Below, one piece after another: positions 19,990-26,882 of a stretch of DNA of 56,660 nucleotides (the first letter of the stretch is position 1; every line of letters starts with the position of its first letter). The stretch lies in the IMG/VR virus record IMGVR_UViG_3300028563_000026, positions 1 through 56,660 of that record. The stretch is one strand, 5' to 3'. A program made the position numbers and the translations under genes. The notes beneath the pieces are model-generated. The model was not told the DNA's origin. It was given only the letters and a program-made list of their open reading frames with translations, and did not search any database. The stretch is from a virus.

Positions 19990-20447
19990 AGTTGGGAGCT
20001 GCATTGAGCCAGCGGGCGAAGCTGGCCCAGAGGCTGAACGATCTGAAGGGCAGGATCAAGGCGAACTGTCTTGTGCAGGAGGGTCAGCAGGCGACGGAGG
20101 ATCCGGCGTTGCTGATCTCGGAGTACAGCATCGCGTCGGCTGACTTCCGTGACCTGGTGGAGAAGATCGCGCTGACGAACGCGGCCACGATGGTCGGGGA
20201 GAGGACGCTGCTGGCGTTGCTGCAGGACAGGGAGTCGCTGATCAGGATGCGCAACCTGTACGGCACGACCGCTGACTCGGCCACGCCCAGCTCTGACCGC
20301 TACCGGTACATGCGTTCGGAGTTGGCCCACACGTCCACGGTTGATGTGGCGGAGATGCGGCGGCTGGAGGATTCTTTGAACACCCAGATCGCTGAGCTGG
20401 ACTCTCTGATCCAGCAGACGAACTGGGAAACAGACATTCCTGACTAA
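19986..20447 (+). CDS. DIP1984 family protein
   Basis: 153 residues, all-helical. LSQRAKLAQRLNDLKGRI, VQEG...EDPALLI, TNAATMVGERTLLALLQDRESLI, YMRSELAHTSTVDV and an LDSLIQQTNWETD end follow the DIP1984 (septicolysin-like) pattern first named in Corynebacterium diphtheriae. ATG 19986 follows AAGGAGGAAGC. Members form helical bundles; no enzymatic activity is established. Confidence 0.9.
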   Translation: MKLGAALSQRAKLAQRLNDLKGRIKANCLVQEGQQATEDPALLISEYSIASADFRDLVEKIALTNAATMVGERTLLALLQDRESLIRMRNLYGTTADSATPSSDRYRYMRSELAHTSTVDVAEMRRLEDSLNTQIAELDSLIQQTNWETDIPD

Positions 20448-20572
20448 CTGATTGTCGGTAGCAGGGCTGTTGTTCTGTACGAGAGTGTGCGCGGTGGTTC
20501 TCGGCTTACGCCGAACCCGATCGGTTGGTCTGAACGGTTCGACCCTCTTTCACAACTCAAGGGCGACCGAAG
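20448..20572. other. Gene-free gap with one hairpin
   Basis: 125 bases with no convincing frame. GGTTC-CGGC pairs with GCCG-AACC around 20496-20517, and a GGTTCGACCC stretch nearby looks like a T-arm fragment, but no tRNA folds. Confidence 0.5.
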
Positions 20573-20689
20573 ATGTACCGCCGAGCCATCACAGATGACG
20601 AATCACAACTCATCATCTACCGCCTACAAACTCGGCCAGAGGCCCTGCGAGGGTGGGTACGGGGACAATCAGAAGAAGAGGAGGGGTGA
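20573..20689 (+). CDS. 38-residue acidic-tailed protein
   Basis: ATG 20573 gives an amphipathic Arg-rich helix and a Glu-rich end. Its TGA overlaps ATG 20689 (TGATG). No good ribosome site is visible. The residue pattern is protein-like, so I keep it at moderate confidence. Confidence 0.5.
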   Translation: MYRRAITDDESQLIIYRLQTRPEALRGWVRGQSEEEEG

Positions 20690-21078
20690 TGCACGTTCGC
20701 TGGTTCGGTCAGTCGTGGGGAGCGCCTGTCTGCGATCCAGACTACGAAACAGAAGTGCCAGTGGGAACGAAGTGTTTGGAATGCACGAAGGTGATCGGCC
20801 TCAATGACAGAGGGGTCGTCACAGCATGCTCGGATGCCATCTGGGGCCACTGGTCGATGAAGATCAACGGGGTCAAGGTGACGTGCTGCTCATACCATCT
20901 GGTCTGCTGGCTGGATCAGGTGATCGGCGGCGAAATGTCACACAAGATCCGTTCACGGATGGGACGCAACCGAAGCATGGTTGACCCGGAGTTCCAGGAG
21001 GCAGCGTCAGTTTCTGACGATGAAGACGTGGTTCCCGGCCGTGGCTGGGGCAAGAAGGTCGAAGATGCGGAAGATTAA
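20689..21078 (+). CDS. Cys-rich hypothetical protein
   Basis: 129 residues. CDPDY, CLECTK, CSD, CCSYHLVCW supply many Cys and His ligands over about 70 residues, suggesting a binuclear or treble-clef zinc domain. ATG 20689 follows GAGGAGGGG. A GTCAG element (21006-21018) encodes its ASVSDDE segment. The 3' end overlaps the next gene. Confidence 0.75.
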   Translation: MHVRWFGQSWGAPVCDPDYETEVPVGTKCLECTKVIGLNDRGVVTACSDAIWGHWSMKINGVKVTCCSYHLVCWLDQVIGGEMSHKIRSRMGRNRSMVDPEFQEAASVSDDEDVVPGRGWGKKVEDAED

Positions 21079-21196
21079 GCTGCCGCACCTAGGTGAGGGT
21101 GCCCTACTCCCGGTGCTGTTGATCCTGTTGCCGCTCATGCTGATTGCCAAAGCGACCAGATGGGTGCTGGGTCTTTTCTTCCGCTGGGAAGATTAA
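21065..21196 (+). CDS. Small membrane protein
   Basis: 43 residues: basic start, one hydrophobic helix (about 13-28) and a short amphipathic end. ATG 21065 lies inside the end of the previous gene with GAAG upstream, implying coupling. Last plus-strand gene before a convergent hairpin. Confidence 0.65.
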   Translation: MRKIKLPHLGEGALLPVLLILLPLMLIAKATRWVLGLFFRWED

Positions 21197-21198
21197 GT

Positions 21199-21231
21199 GT
21201 GGGGGACGGCCCGCCAGGAACCGTCCCCCAC
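21199..21231. terminator. Bidirectional terminator-like hairpin
   Basis: A perfect 11-bp stem (GTGGGGGACGG with its complement at 21221-21231) between convergent genes ending at 21196 and 21240. No strong T-run on either side, but position and stability fit termination. Confidence 0.65.
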
Positions 21232-21239
21232 TGAGGATG

Positions 21240-21716
21240 TTACTGAGAGAAGCTGACTTCGGCTGTGGCCGGAGGGCCAGCCGTGACGGTCACGTTGCCG
21301 GAACCGGAAACACCAGAGCCACCGTCGGTGGCTGTGATTGCAACTGAACCCGTTGCGCCCGTAAGATTAACTACAGCGGTGAGGCCAGTCGGGTCGGCGG
21401 AGCCATCGACCGTGGCGATCGTGTCGTCCGAGGACGCCCACGAGACGGAGCCGGTCGGGGACGTTGCGTCGCCCTTGGCGTCAGCGAAAGCGACCGCCGC
21501 GTTGACGAGGCTTACGTCGTTGCTTACTGAGATATCTGCCACTTCTTCTCCTTCGCTGTCTAGGAACAAAACCGCTGCCCGTTGCGGCAGCAAGACGAAA
21601 CTCTCAATCAGTTCCTTGATATCGGCAAGGCAGCGGAAAATCTTGTTGAGCGCTTCCCTTGCCCACTCAGGCGTGTCGTGGTGGTGTTCGTGTGTCCACC
21701 ATTCAGAGTCGGTCAT
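21240..21716 (-). CDS. Ig-like (Big) domain protein
   Basis: 158 residues. An N-terminal acidic/His helix (about 1-45), then a Big_2-type fold (VSNDVSLVNAAVAFADAKGD, SVSWASSDDTIATVD, GLTAVVNLTGATGSVAITA). Such domains decorate capsids and tails and bind carbohydrates weakly. It is a lone minus-strand gene in the early half, divergent from 21778, so it looks like a moron with its own signals. An open plus frame over the same DNA is antisense. Confidence 0.8.
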   Translation of the reverse strand: MTDSEWWTHEHHHDTPEWAREALNKIFRCLADIKELIESFVLLPQRAAVLFLDSEGEEVADISVSNDVSLVNAAVAFADAKGDATSPTGSVSWASSDDTIATVDGSADPTGLTAVVNLTGATGSVAITATDGGSGVSGSGNVTVTAGPPATAEVSFSQ

Positions 21717-21777
21717 TGAACCTCCGCCATAGGTGTGCCCGAATATCCTACAACTAATCTAGTTGAAGGGGTGGTTA

Positions 21778-22017
21778 ATGCCTCGCAAAGACCCGGAGAA
21801 GCGGGCGGAGTATCAGAAGAAGGCAGGTCGTCTGTGGTATCTGCGCAACCGTGAGCTGACGATCGCGAGGGCGAAAGAGTTCAAGCGCACCCACTACATC
21901 GGAACGTGTGTGAACTGCGGCGGGCCAACCGTCGGCAGCTCACCGAGCAACATCCCGAAGTGGTGCTCGCAGAAGGAGTGCGCTTCGTTGCAACGCAAAC
22001 CGAAGGGAGATCAATGA
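21778..22017 (+). CDS. Small basic CxxC protein
   Basis: 79 residues: a basic helical start (PEKRAEYQKKAGRLWYLRN), then CVNCGG and a WCSQKEC end forming a zinc site. The helical part resembles that of the plus-strand protein at 49851. Such proteins resemble HNH-adjacent DNA-binding modules. ATG 21778 follows AAGGGG. Its stop overlaps the VWA gene. Confidence 0.75.
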   Translation: MPRKDPEKRAEYQKKAGRLWYLRNRELTIARAKEFKRTHYIGTCVNCGGPTVGSSPSNIPKWCSQKECASLQRKPKGDQ

Positions 22018-22724
22018 AAGTTCCAGGAGATGCAGGTCAGACAACCCTGGTCGCGTTCGTGCTGGACGAGTCCGGATCGATGCAGGGGGTCAAAGACGAC
22101 ACGATCGGTGGCGTCAACACATATTTCGCCACGCTGAAGAAAGAGACGCCGGAGGCACTGGTGTCTCTGATGCTGTTCTCGTCCAGGGGCGACGAGTATT
22201 TCCGCCCGCTGTGTTCCGGCGTGAAGGTGAAGGACGTGCCGGAGCTGACGGCGAGCAACTATCAGCCGTCAGGCAACACACCGCTGCGCGACGCGATCGG
22301 GAAGGCGATCTCCGACTCCGCGATGCGGCGTGCCGACAGGTACACGATCGTGATCATGACCGACGGGAACGAGAACGACTCCAAGGAATGGACGCACGAG
22401 GGGGTCGAGAAGCTGATCAAGGAGAAGCAGGCTCTCGACAACTGGACGATCGTCTTCCTCGCCTCAACAGTGAAGGCTCGCGAGCAGTTCGTCAGCATGG
22501 GCGGGCAGCACACGAACTCGATGCACTACGCAGGTTCGGGCATCAGCGGCCAGAGCGTCGGTGCGACGTTCAGAAGCGTTGCGAAGGCGACGGTGGCACG
22601 CACACAGTCTCCGATGGCATCGACGCAAGACTTCTTCAAGGACGCTGGGCAGACCGAGGCCGACTACGACGCACCGAAGGTGGTCGATCCCCCGAAGAAA
22701 CGCGCTCCGCGCAAGAAGTCCTGA
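22014..22724 (+). CDS. von Willebrand factor A domain protein
   Basis: 236 residues. DESGSM (about 17-22), a conserved Thr in SGNTPLRDAI and TDGNEND form a complete MIDAS metal site, so it should bind Mg and a partner protein. The C-terminal 45 residues are basic and Pro-rich. ATG 22014 overlaps the previous stop. Phage VWA proteins resemble TerY-type partners of chaperone or conflict systems; the AAA+ ATPase at 32522 is a possible partner, by inference only. Confidence 0.9.
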   Translation: MKVPGDAGQTTLVAFVLDESGSMQGVKDDTIGGVNTYFATLKKETPEALVSLMLFSSRGDEYFRPLCSGVKVKDVPELTASNYQPSGNTPLRDAIGKAISDSAMRRADRYTIVIMTDGNENDSKEWTHEGVEKLIKEKQALDNWTIVFLASTVKAREQFVSMGGQHTNSMHYAGSGISGQSVGATFRSVAKATVARTQSPMASTQDFFKDAGQTEADYDAPKVVDPPKKRAPRKKS

Positions 22725-22742
22725 CCGTCAGATTCTGACGCT

Positions 22743-23228
22743 ATGGCTGAAAAGCGAAAGACGGCCAAGCTGGACTATGCCGCCCTGGGGAAAGCCGGGT
22801 CGATCAAGAAGCTGGAGAAGTACACGGCCGAGCAGCTCAGCGAGCAGGCCAAGCGCGGCGTCGCCACCAGGGAGGCGAACAAGGCTCGGCGTAAGGCCGA
22901 GGCGGAGGCGGCGGTTGTGATTGAGCCACCGAAGCGCGAGAAGAGGGTGGGGCTGTTCAAGACCATGACGCCGGAGGAAATCCTGGCGTTCAGGCAGGAG
23001 ACTGGGCGCAGGGGCGGCAAGATCGGTGGGCAGAACCGCGCCCGCAACCTGGGGTCGAGGGGCATGTCGGAGTTGCAGCGGCAGAGCGTGACTAAGGCCA
23101 GGGGCTTCGCGAACACGCCGAAGCTGGAAGACGACGGAGAGGTCAAGTTCAGCAGATGGGGCAACCCGCTGACTGAGAAAGACCTGAAGCCAACACGAGG
23201 CAAGGGGAAGGAGACGGATGTTCGCTGA
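22743..23228 (+). CDS. Highly basic KGG-like protein
   Basis: 161 residues, Lys/Arg-rich. A central helix and a GRRGGKIGGQNRARNLGSRGM segment resemble Gly/Arg-rich KGG-type repeats, suggesting DNA or RNA binding. ATG 22743 lies three bases after a GTCAG-ATT-CTGAC element with no normal ribosome site, so translation may depend on coupling to the VWA gene. Confidence 0.75.
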   Translation: MAEKRKTAKLDYAALGKAGSIKKLEKYTAEQLSEQAKRGVATREANKARRKAEAEAAVVIEPPKREKRVGLFKTMTPEEILAFRQETGRRGGKIGGQNRARNLGSRGMSELQRQSVTKARGFANTPKLEDDGEVKFSRWGNPLTEKDLKPTRGKGKETDVR

Positions 23229-23529
23229 TGCTGACGTGGCTGGGGCTGCGCAATGGCTCGACCGCGAGGCTCCGGGTTGGGAGCACAAGATCACCAGGCC
23301 GCTGACGAACAGTTTCGGCGGGTGCGTTCTCGGGCAGGTGTTCGGCGGCTACATACGGGGCATGATGCTGAAGGGGGCGAGAGACCTTCCGCGTCGGCAG
23401 CAGGATGCGTTCGTGTACGTCAGGCGTCTGGTGCCCCAGTGGAAGAGAGAGATCGAGGCACGTCAGAAACTGACGTTCCCGCCAGTCTGGACGGGGAAGG
23501 TGAAGTCCGAGTCCCCAGTCCACGCCTGA
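23218..23529 (+). CDS. WLD...CVLGQ family protein (copy 1)
   Basis: 103 residues. AQWLDREAPGW and GGCVLGQVFGGY match the product encoded at 25302-25631, defining a small paralogous family. A GTCAG element (23462-23474) encodes its ARQKLTF segment near the C-terminus; the paralogue has its own copy at the same relative place. ATG 23218 follows AAGGAGACGG. Function unknown. Confidence 0.8.
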   Translation: MFADADVAGAAQWLDREAPGWEHKITRPLTNSFGGCVLGQVFGGYIRGMMLKGARDLPRRQQDAFVYVRRLVPQWKREIEARQKLTFPPVWTGKVKSESPVHA

Positions 23530-23578
23530 AAAGAAGCATGACCCGCCGGATCGCGCGATGCGGTCCGACGGGTCATGC
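23525..23578 (-). terminator. Long hairpin terminator, best oriented leftward
   Basis: A 10-bp perfect outer stem (23536-23545 with 23569-23578) and an 8-bp inner stem. On the minus strand the hairpin is followed by TTCTTTTC, as in an intrinsic terminator, which would serve a leftward transcript ending near 23634. It may also stop the plus-strand operon. Confidence 0.65.
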
Positions 23579-23633
23579 TAGTGTCCCGACCGCGAAGTTA
23601 AGGACGGGGCGTAGTCTACACGAGCACAGCTGA

Positions 23634-23913
23634 TTAAGACAGCTCCCTGCGGTAGACAAGGACCTGGGACTGGCCGTTAGAGGGTGACTGTTTCCCCTTC
23701 CCAGATTCCATGAGAACCCCCGCCGCTGGCCGCAAGGCCGGGAGCGTCAGCAAGGTGGTAAAGAGCGCCTGGGCACCGATTGAGCTGATGACGAGCTTGC
23801 TTCCGACAGCTATACGGATCGCATGCTGCTTCCTTCCCTACCAGGGGGAGGAACGGCTCCATCCTCTGCTGCCGTCTCGCATGTATCCGTCGAAGTGCAG
23901 TTGACTTGAAAAC
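23634..23913 (-). pseudogene. Possible leftward gene interrupted by an in-frame TAG
   Basis: On the minus strand a TTG about six bases after AAGGGG opens a protein-like frame (an LHFDGYMRDGSRGW segment) that hits TAG at 23840-23838 and then continues for 67 codons (a KLVISSIGAQALFTTLL segment, a VLVYRREL end) to TAA at 23636-23634. The terminator at 23578-23525 follows. It may be a decayed gene, a readthrough gene or chance. No plus-strand gene explains this 420-base gap. Confidence 0.35.
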
Positions 23914-23952
23914 AAACAAACCCCTTAAGCCGGAGCAGGGAGTCATCCACGA

Positions 23953-24201
23953 ATGCCTACGCAGCCTGATGATGTTGAGGCTCTGTTAAAGAGCATCCAT
24001 CATGATTTGACTGTTTCGCGTGCGCGGCTGAATGAGGCGATCAACATGTTCGCTGCGCTTAACTTGCCCTCGACGGCGATGGCTACCTGCGACCGGTGTG
24101 GTGCTGAGTTCGCAGGGCCGCGCACGTTGGCGGAACATCTGTACGTGCAACACGGCGGGCCACGGCCTGACGACCCGATCGACATTCCTTTGGACGCCTG
24201 A
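23953..24201 (+). CDS. C2H2 zinc-finger protein
   Basis: 82 residues. An N-terminal helical part is followed by CDRCGAEFAGPRTLAEHLYVQH: two Cys, a 12-residue linker, two His, with the hydrophobic positions of a classical C2H2 finger. Single C2H2 fingers are rare in bacteria but known in the Ros/MucR group and in phages. The weak GCAGGGAG site upstream leaves the start a little uncertain. Likely DNA- or protein-binding. Confidence 0.85.
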   Translation: MPTQPDDVEALLKSIHHDLTVSRARLNEAINMFAALNLPSTAMATCDRCGAEFAGPRTLAEHLYVQHGGPRPDDPIDIPLDA

Positions 24202-24467
24202 TGAAGCTGACGATGTACGACAGGTCGGTGTTCGTTGAGCTGACTCGGCGCAACCTGGAGGCTTTGCTGATGAAGCTGGACTTGCCGGAGGGCGAGTCGG
24301 CCTGCACGATCAGCAAACCGTCAGACGATCAGAAACTGACGTTGTTCGTGAAGGCTGTCGAGGACGAACAACACTACGAGCAGGAGGGCAGACCTGCAGG
24401 GATGATGCATCCGCGTGAAGAACGCAAACTCACGAAGCCCACGACGGGCGTTGTGTTCTACCACTAG
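24201..24467 (+). CDS. Hypothetical protein
   Basis: 88 residues from ATG 24201 (TGATG overlap). Mixed alpha/beta; an SDDQKLTLF segment comes from a near-match GTCAG element (about 24328-24340). Ends in a basic, Thr/Val-rich strand. Family not recognised. Confidence 0.8.
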   Translation: MKLTMYDRSVFVELTRRNLEALLMKLDLPEGESACTISKPSDDQKLTLFVKAVEDEQHYEQEGRPAGMMHPREERKLTKPTTGVVFYH

Positions 24468-24479
24468 CAGGAGGAGCAG

Positions 24480-24833
24480 ATGAAGGTCACTGATGCCGAC
24501 GCGACGAGCAACGTCGTTCCGATCGGCGGACAGAAGCAGCGAAGCGTCACCGGGGGCGACAAGGTGGTCTGGACACACATGGGTCCAGGGCATCCGCAGT
24601 GGGAGGAGTTCCTCGGCCGTCTGGAAGGCAAAGACGGGCTGAACGTCACCAAGGCAGCCGACGACTCGATCAGCTGGGAATGCGGCGACAGCTACGACCT
24701 GGCCGAAACCATCCTGATCGGAGACATGGGCTTCGGGGAAGACTTCACCTACAGCACCATCGAGTTCTTCCAGGAGCGCGGCACACAGTGCGACTGCGAA
24801 GTGCTGTTCAACGCAGAAACCAAGTTCAACTAG
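24480..24833 (+). CDS. DUF2695-like protein
   Basis: 117 residues. The end of the protein (a GTQCDCEVLFNAE segment) matches the CDCE signature of DUF2695, after a helical region ending in FFQERG. ATG 24480 follows CAGGAGGAGCAG. The family is small and uncharacterised; the paired Cys suggest a metal or redox site. Confidence 0.75.
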   Translation: MKVTDADATSNVVPIGGQKQRSVTGGDKVVWTHMGPGHPQWEEFLGRLEGKDGLNVTKAADDSISWECGDSYDLAETILIGDMGFGEDFTYSTIEFFQERGTQCDCEVLFNAETKFN

Positions 24834-24873
24834 CCTGATCTCCCAGCAGCGACGGGACAGGGGGCTGGGACCT

Positions 24874-25034
24874 GCGGAAAGGGAGGAGGGCTTGGGACCA
24901 CCCGATCCGTCTGTCTGGACCCGTCGCAACAAGTTTCCTAGCAGCGGTGAGACGTGGCGCTAGGAGCCCCGGAAAGGCGGCGAAATCATCACTGGCGACG
25001 CCGCCCACCCGATCCAGCGGACTCACCGCAACAA
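24874..25034 (+). repeat. Two imperfect direct repeats upstream of the tRNA gene
   Basis: Unit A (24874-24932) and unit B (24970-25034) share, in order, CGGAAAGG, CACCCGATCC, GGAC and CGCAACAA. B contains a perfect GGCGGCG/CGCCGCC hairpin and leads straight into tRNA-Arg. A leads into a hairpin with a 7-bp stem (TCCTAGC/GCTAGGA, about 24936-24965). It looks like a duplicated leader-plus-RNA unit in which one RNA has shrunk. Confidence 0.65.
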
Positions 25035-25106
25035 ACCCTGGTAGCTGAGTGGAACAGCAACGGTTTCCTAAACCGCGTCACGGAGGTTCGATTCCTCCCC
25101 AGGGTA
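25035..25106 (+). tRNA. tRNA-Arg (anticodon CCU)
   Basis: A complete cloverleaf: a 7-bp acceptor (25035-25041 with 25099-25105), D-arm GCTG/CAGC, anticodon loop TTCCTAA with CCT at 25067-25069, a five-base variable loop and a T-arm GGAGG-TTCGATT-CCTCC. One A.C mismatch sits at the top of the anticodon stem. No encoded CCA. It reads AGG, a codon used repeatedly in this phage and usually rare in high-GC hosts. Confidence 0.92.
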
Positions 25107-25185
25107 TGGCGCAGCAGGGCAGGTTTTACGTCTCCTTCCTGCCCTGCGCGCCTCTACAATCAGGGACACACGAAAGGGGAAAAGC

Positions 25186-25362
25186 ATGACCAGCCTCATG
25201 GAGCAACGCGAACAGCTCGCCCGCGACCGCTACCAAATCGACCGGGTGATGGCAGAAACGATCGTTGCCGAACCCGAAACCCCGCCGAAGAAGAACGCGA
25301 CCCGCGAGTCCAACGAGGCGTCGAATGGCTCGACCAGCACGTCCCCGACTGGGCCAACCTGA
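25186..25362 (+). CDS. N-terminal frame of the second WLD...CVLGQ protein
   Basis: 58 codons from ATG 25186 after AAAGGGGAAAAGC. The first about 40 residues (helical, Arg/Glu-rich, then a PPKKN linker) look real; the last 15 (Ser/Thr/Pro/Gly) look out of phase. The matching WLD domain lies in the -1 frame from about 25308. A -1 shift near 25308 would make one 147-residue protein. Confidence 0.55.
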   Translation: MTSLMEQREQLARDRYQIDRVMAETIVAEPETPPKKNATRESNEASNGSTSTSPTGPT

Positions 25363-25631
25363 TCAAACTGAAAACGTTCGACATCGGCAACAGCAGCCAA
25401 TGCGTGCTCGGACAGATTTACCAGGAAGAGATGGACCCCTACGGGTACGCGCTCGGCAAGCACGACCTGGAACCGATCGACGAACACACCCTCGGCTTCA
25501 ACATCTACGACAGCCTCGACCTCGACCTGCACGAAGAAAGACCACTCACGTCCAGCAAAGAGGAATGGGACGCCCTCAACAACAGCTGGAAGCAAGCGAT
25601 CAAGGAGCGTCAGAAACTGACGGCCTCCTAA
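25302..25631 (+). CDS. WLD...CVLGQ family domain (copy 2) lacking its own start
   Basis: In frame with an open stretch but without any ATG, GTG or TTG near its beginning. VEWLDQHVPDW and SSQCVLGQIYQEE match copy 1 at 23218. The end of the protein (ERQKLTAS) is written by a GTCAG element (25609-25621). Best read as the 3' part of the gene starting at 25186, through a programmed -1 shift, an indel or a base-calling error. Confidence 0.7.
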   Translation, partial: PRVQRGVEWLDQHVPDWANLIKLKTFDIGNSSQCVLGQIYQEEMDPYGYALGKHDLEPIDEHTLGFNIYDSLDLDLHEERPLTSSKEEWDALNNSWKQAIKERQKLTAS

Positions 25632-25632
25632 A

Positions 25633-25751
25633 TGTGGCCCCAGCCCCAGGTTTCGACCACGGCAACGGTCGGCAGACGACGCACACCTGGGGAAGGGCCA
25701 CAAAAAGGGGCAGGGCGGCGGGCCTGGTTCGTCTACCGACCGCCCTGCCCC
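25633..25751 (+). ncRNA. Tandem long hairpins between genes
   Basis: Hairpin 1: TGTGGCCC and CCCCAGGT (25633-25651) pair with 25685-25702, with a small CGACC/GGTCG hairpin at the tip. Hairpin 2: a perfect 12-bp stem (25707-25718 with 25740-25751). The whole 119-base gap is paired and ends six bases before AAAGGAGG, so it probably acts on RNA processing or translation of gene 25772. Confidence 0.6.
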
Positions 25752-25771
25752 TCGCCACAAAGGAGGAACCC

Positions 25772-26368
25772 ATGAACATCGACGAAGCGAAAGAGTTCGC
25801 TGACCTCCTCGCTGACCGAGACTCCCTGCTGGCCGAGCGGGACTCACTGAGAAACCAACGCGACCAGGCGCTTTCAATACGCCGTCCGTGCCCGAACTGT
25901 CGCGGAGGCGGAAGGGTCAGCACCTCAATGTCTCGCCACTCCCAGCCATGCGGACGATGCGACGGACGTGGCTGGCTTGCGGACGAGGCTCTCGCCGCTG
26001 CTGAGGCTGAGGTTGTCTCACTGAGAAACCAACGCGACGGGCTGAAGTCGAACCTCGACGGCGCACGCGAGATGCTGGCCCCGTTCACGAAGTGGCCCGC
26101 TGAACCGCTGCTTGTCACGGTGGACTCCGTCTTGGCTGAGGTCGTCTCACTGAGAAACCAACGCGACGCTGCACGGCAGGAGTTCCAGCGAACGGAGGTT
26201 GCGGCCGAGATTGAAAGAGGTGCCCGACTTGCTGCTGAGGCCCGTGTGGAAGCACTCACGAAGGCGGCGCAGTACGTCGAGCGCAACCAGAACACGCCGC
26301 ACTTCCTCAAGGAATACCTCCGTGCTGCTCTCGCTGCTTCCCTTCCTGAACGACAGGAGGACGAATGA
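25772..26368 (+). CDS. Coiled-coil protein with DnaJ-like zinc centre and SLRNQRD repeats
   Basis: 198 residues. Three copies of SLRNQRD separate the parts, encoded by three identical 21-base repeats (25844, 26018, 26147). Between copies 1 and 2, CPNCRGGGRV and CGRCDGRGW form a DnaJ-type zinc site. The rest is coiled coil. ATG 25772 follows AAAGGAGGAACC. It may bind unfolded protein or act as a scaffold; exact DNA repeats suggest recent internal duplication. Confidence 0.8.
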   Translation: MNIDEAKEFADLLADRDSLLAERDSLRNQRDQALSIRRPCPNCRGGGRVSTSMSRHSQPCGRCDGRGWLADEALAAAEAEVVSLRNQRDGLKSNLDGAREMLAPFTKWPAEPLLVTVDSVLAEVVSLRNQRDAARQEFQRTEVAAEIERGARLAAEARVEALTKAAQYVERNQNTPHFLKEYLRAALAASLPERQEDE

Positions 26369-26520
26369 GCTACAGAACCACCGCAATACTGATCAGCATT
26401 GTCGCGATCGTCCTCAACGCCTACAAGCGCGACTGGGTGGCCGGATTCGTCGCCGCCCTCGCCCTCTACATGATCGGCGTCGGATCAATCGAATGGTGGT
26501 ACTCGCGTGAGCCGAAATGA
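26365..26520 (+). CDS. Small membrane protein
   Basis: 51 residues with two hydrophobic helices (about 6-18 and 25-42) and a Trp/Arg-containing end. ATG 26365 overlaps the preceding stop and follows CAGGAGGACGA. Its TGA overlaps the next ATG. Confidence 0.75.
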   Translation: MSYRTTAILISIVAIVLNAYKRDWVAGFVAALALYMIGVGSIEWWYSREPK

Positions 26521-26684
26521 GCTGGCAGCCACGCTGGAAGTTACCACCCGAACCGATCCGTGACGACGAAGAACAAGTCAAAGACCTTTACTTCAAAACG
26601 ATCGGCCCCCGCGACCTGATCCCCTGGGAGCGCCTGCAGGAATGGCAGAAAGAATCATGGAGACGTGAGTACCGTGGTCAGTGA
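26517..26684 (+). CDS. Small Trp-rich charged protein
   Basis: 55 residues from ATG 26517 (ATGA overlap). Highly charged, with five Trp. No motif recognised. It overlaps the next gene by 20 bases. Confidence 0.7.
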   Translation: MSWQPRWKLPPEPIRDDEEQVKDLYFKTIGPRDLIPWERLQEWQKESWRREYRGQ

Positions 26685-26847
26685 CTGGGATCGAGAGAAC
26701 ATCGACGCGATCATGGAAGGCCACGGCGACTGGTTCACCGCCCAGCTGCTCCGCCTCTGCCAGAAAGCCGACCACCAAAACCTGCACCTACTCCGACTCG
26801 TCTTCCCCGAAGTTGTGCTGCTCTACGAAGAATGGCTTGACGCTTGA
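26665..26847 (+). CDS. Small acidic helical protein
   Basis: 60 residues from GTG 26665, inside the end of the previous gene, with ATGGAGAC upstream. Acidic, three-helix pattern, two His. Family not recognised. It precedes the recombination module. Confidence 0.75.
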   Translation: MSTVVSDWDRENIDAIMEGHGDWFTAQLLRLCQKADHQNLHLLRLVFPEVVLLYEEWLDA

Positions 26848-26882
26848 TGTAGAATTAACCTCCCACCACCAAGGGAGGCATC

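Noticed and set aside
20496-20550. Second tRNA candidate
   Set aside because: A GGTTCGACCC stretch and one hairpin are present but no acceptor or anticodon arm can be formed.
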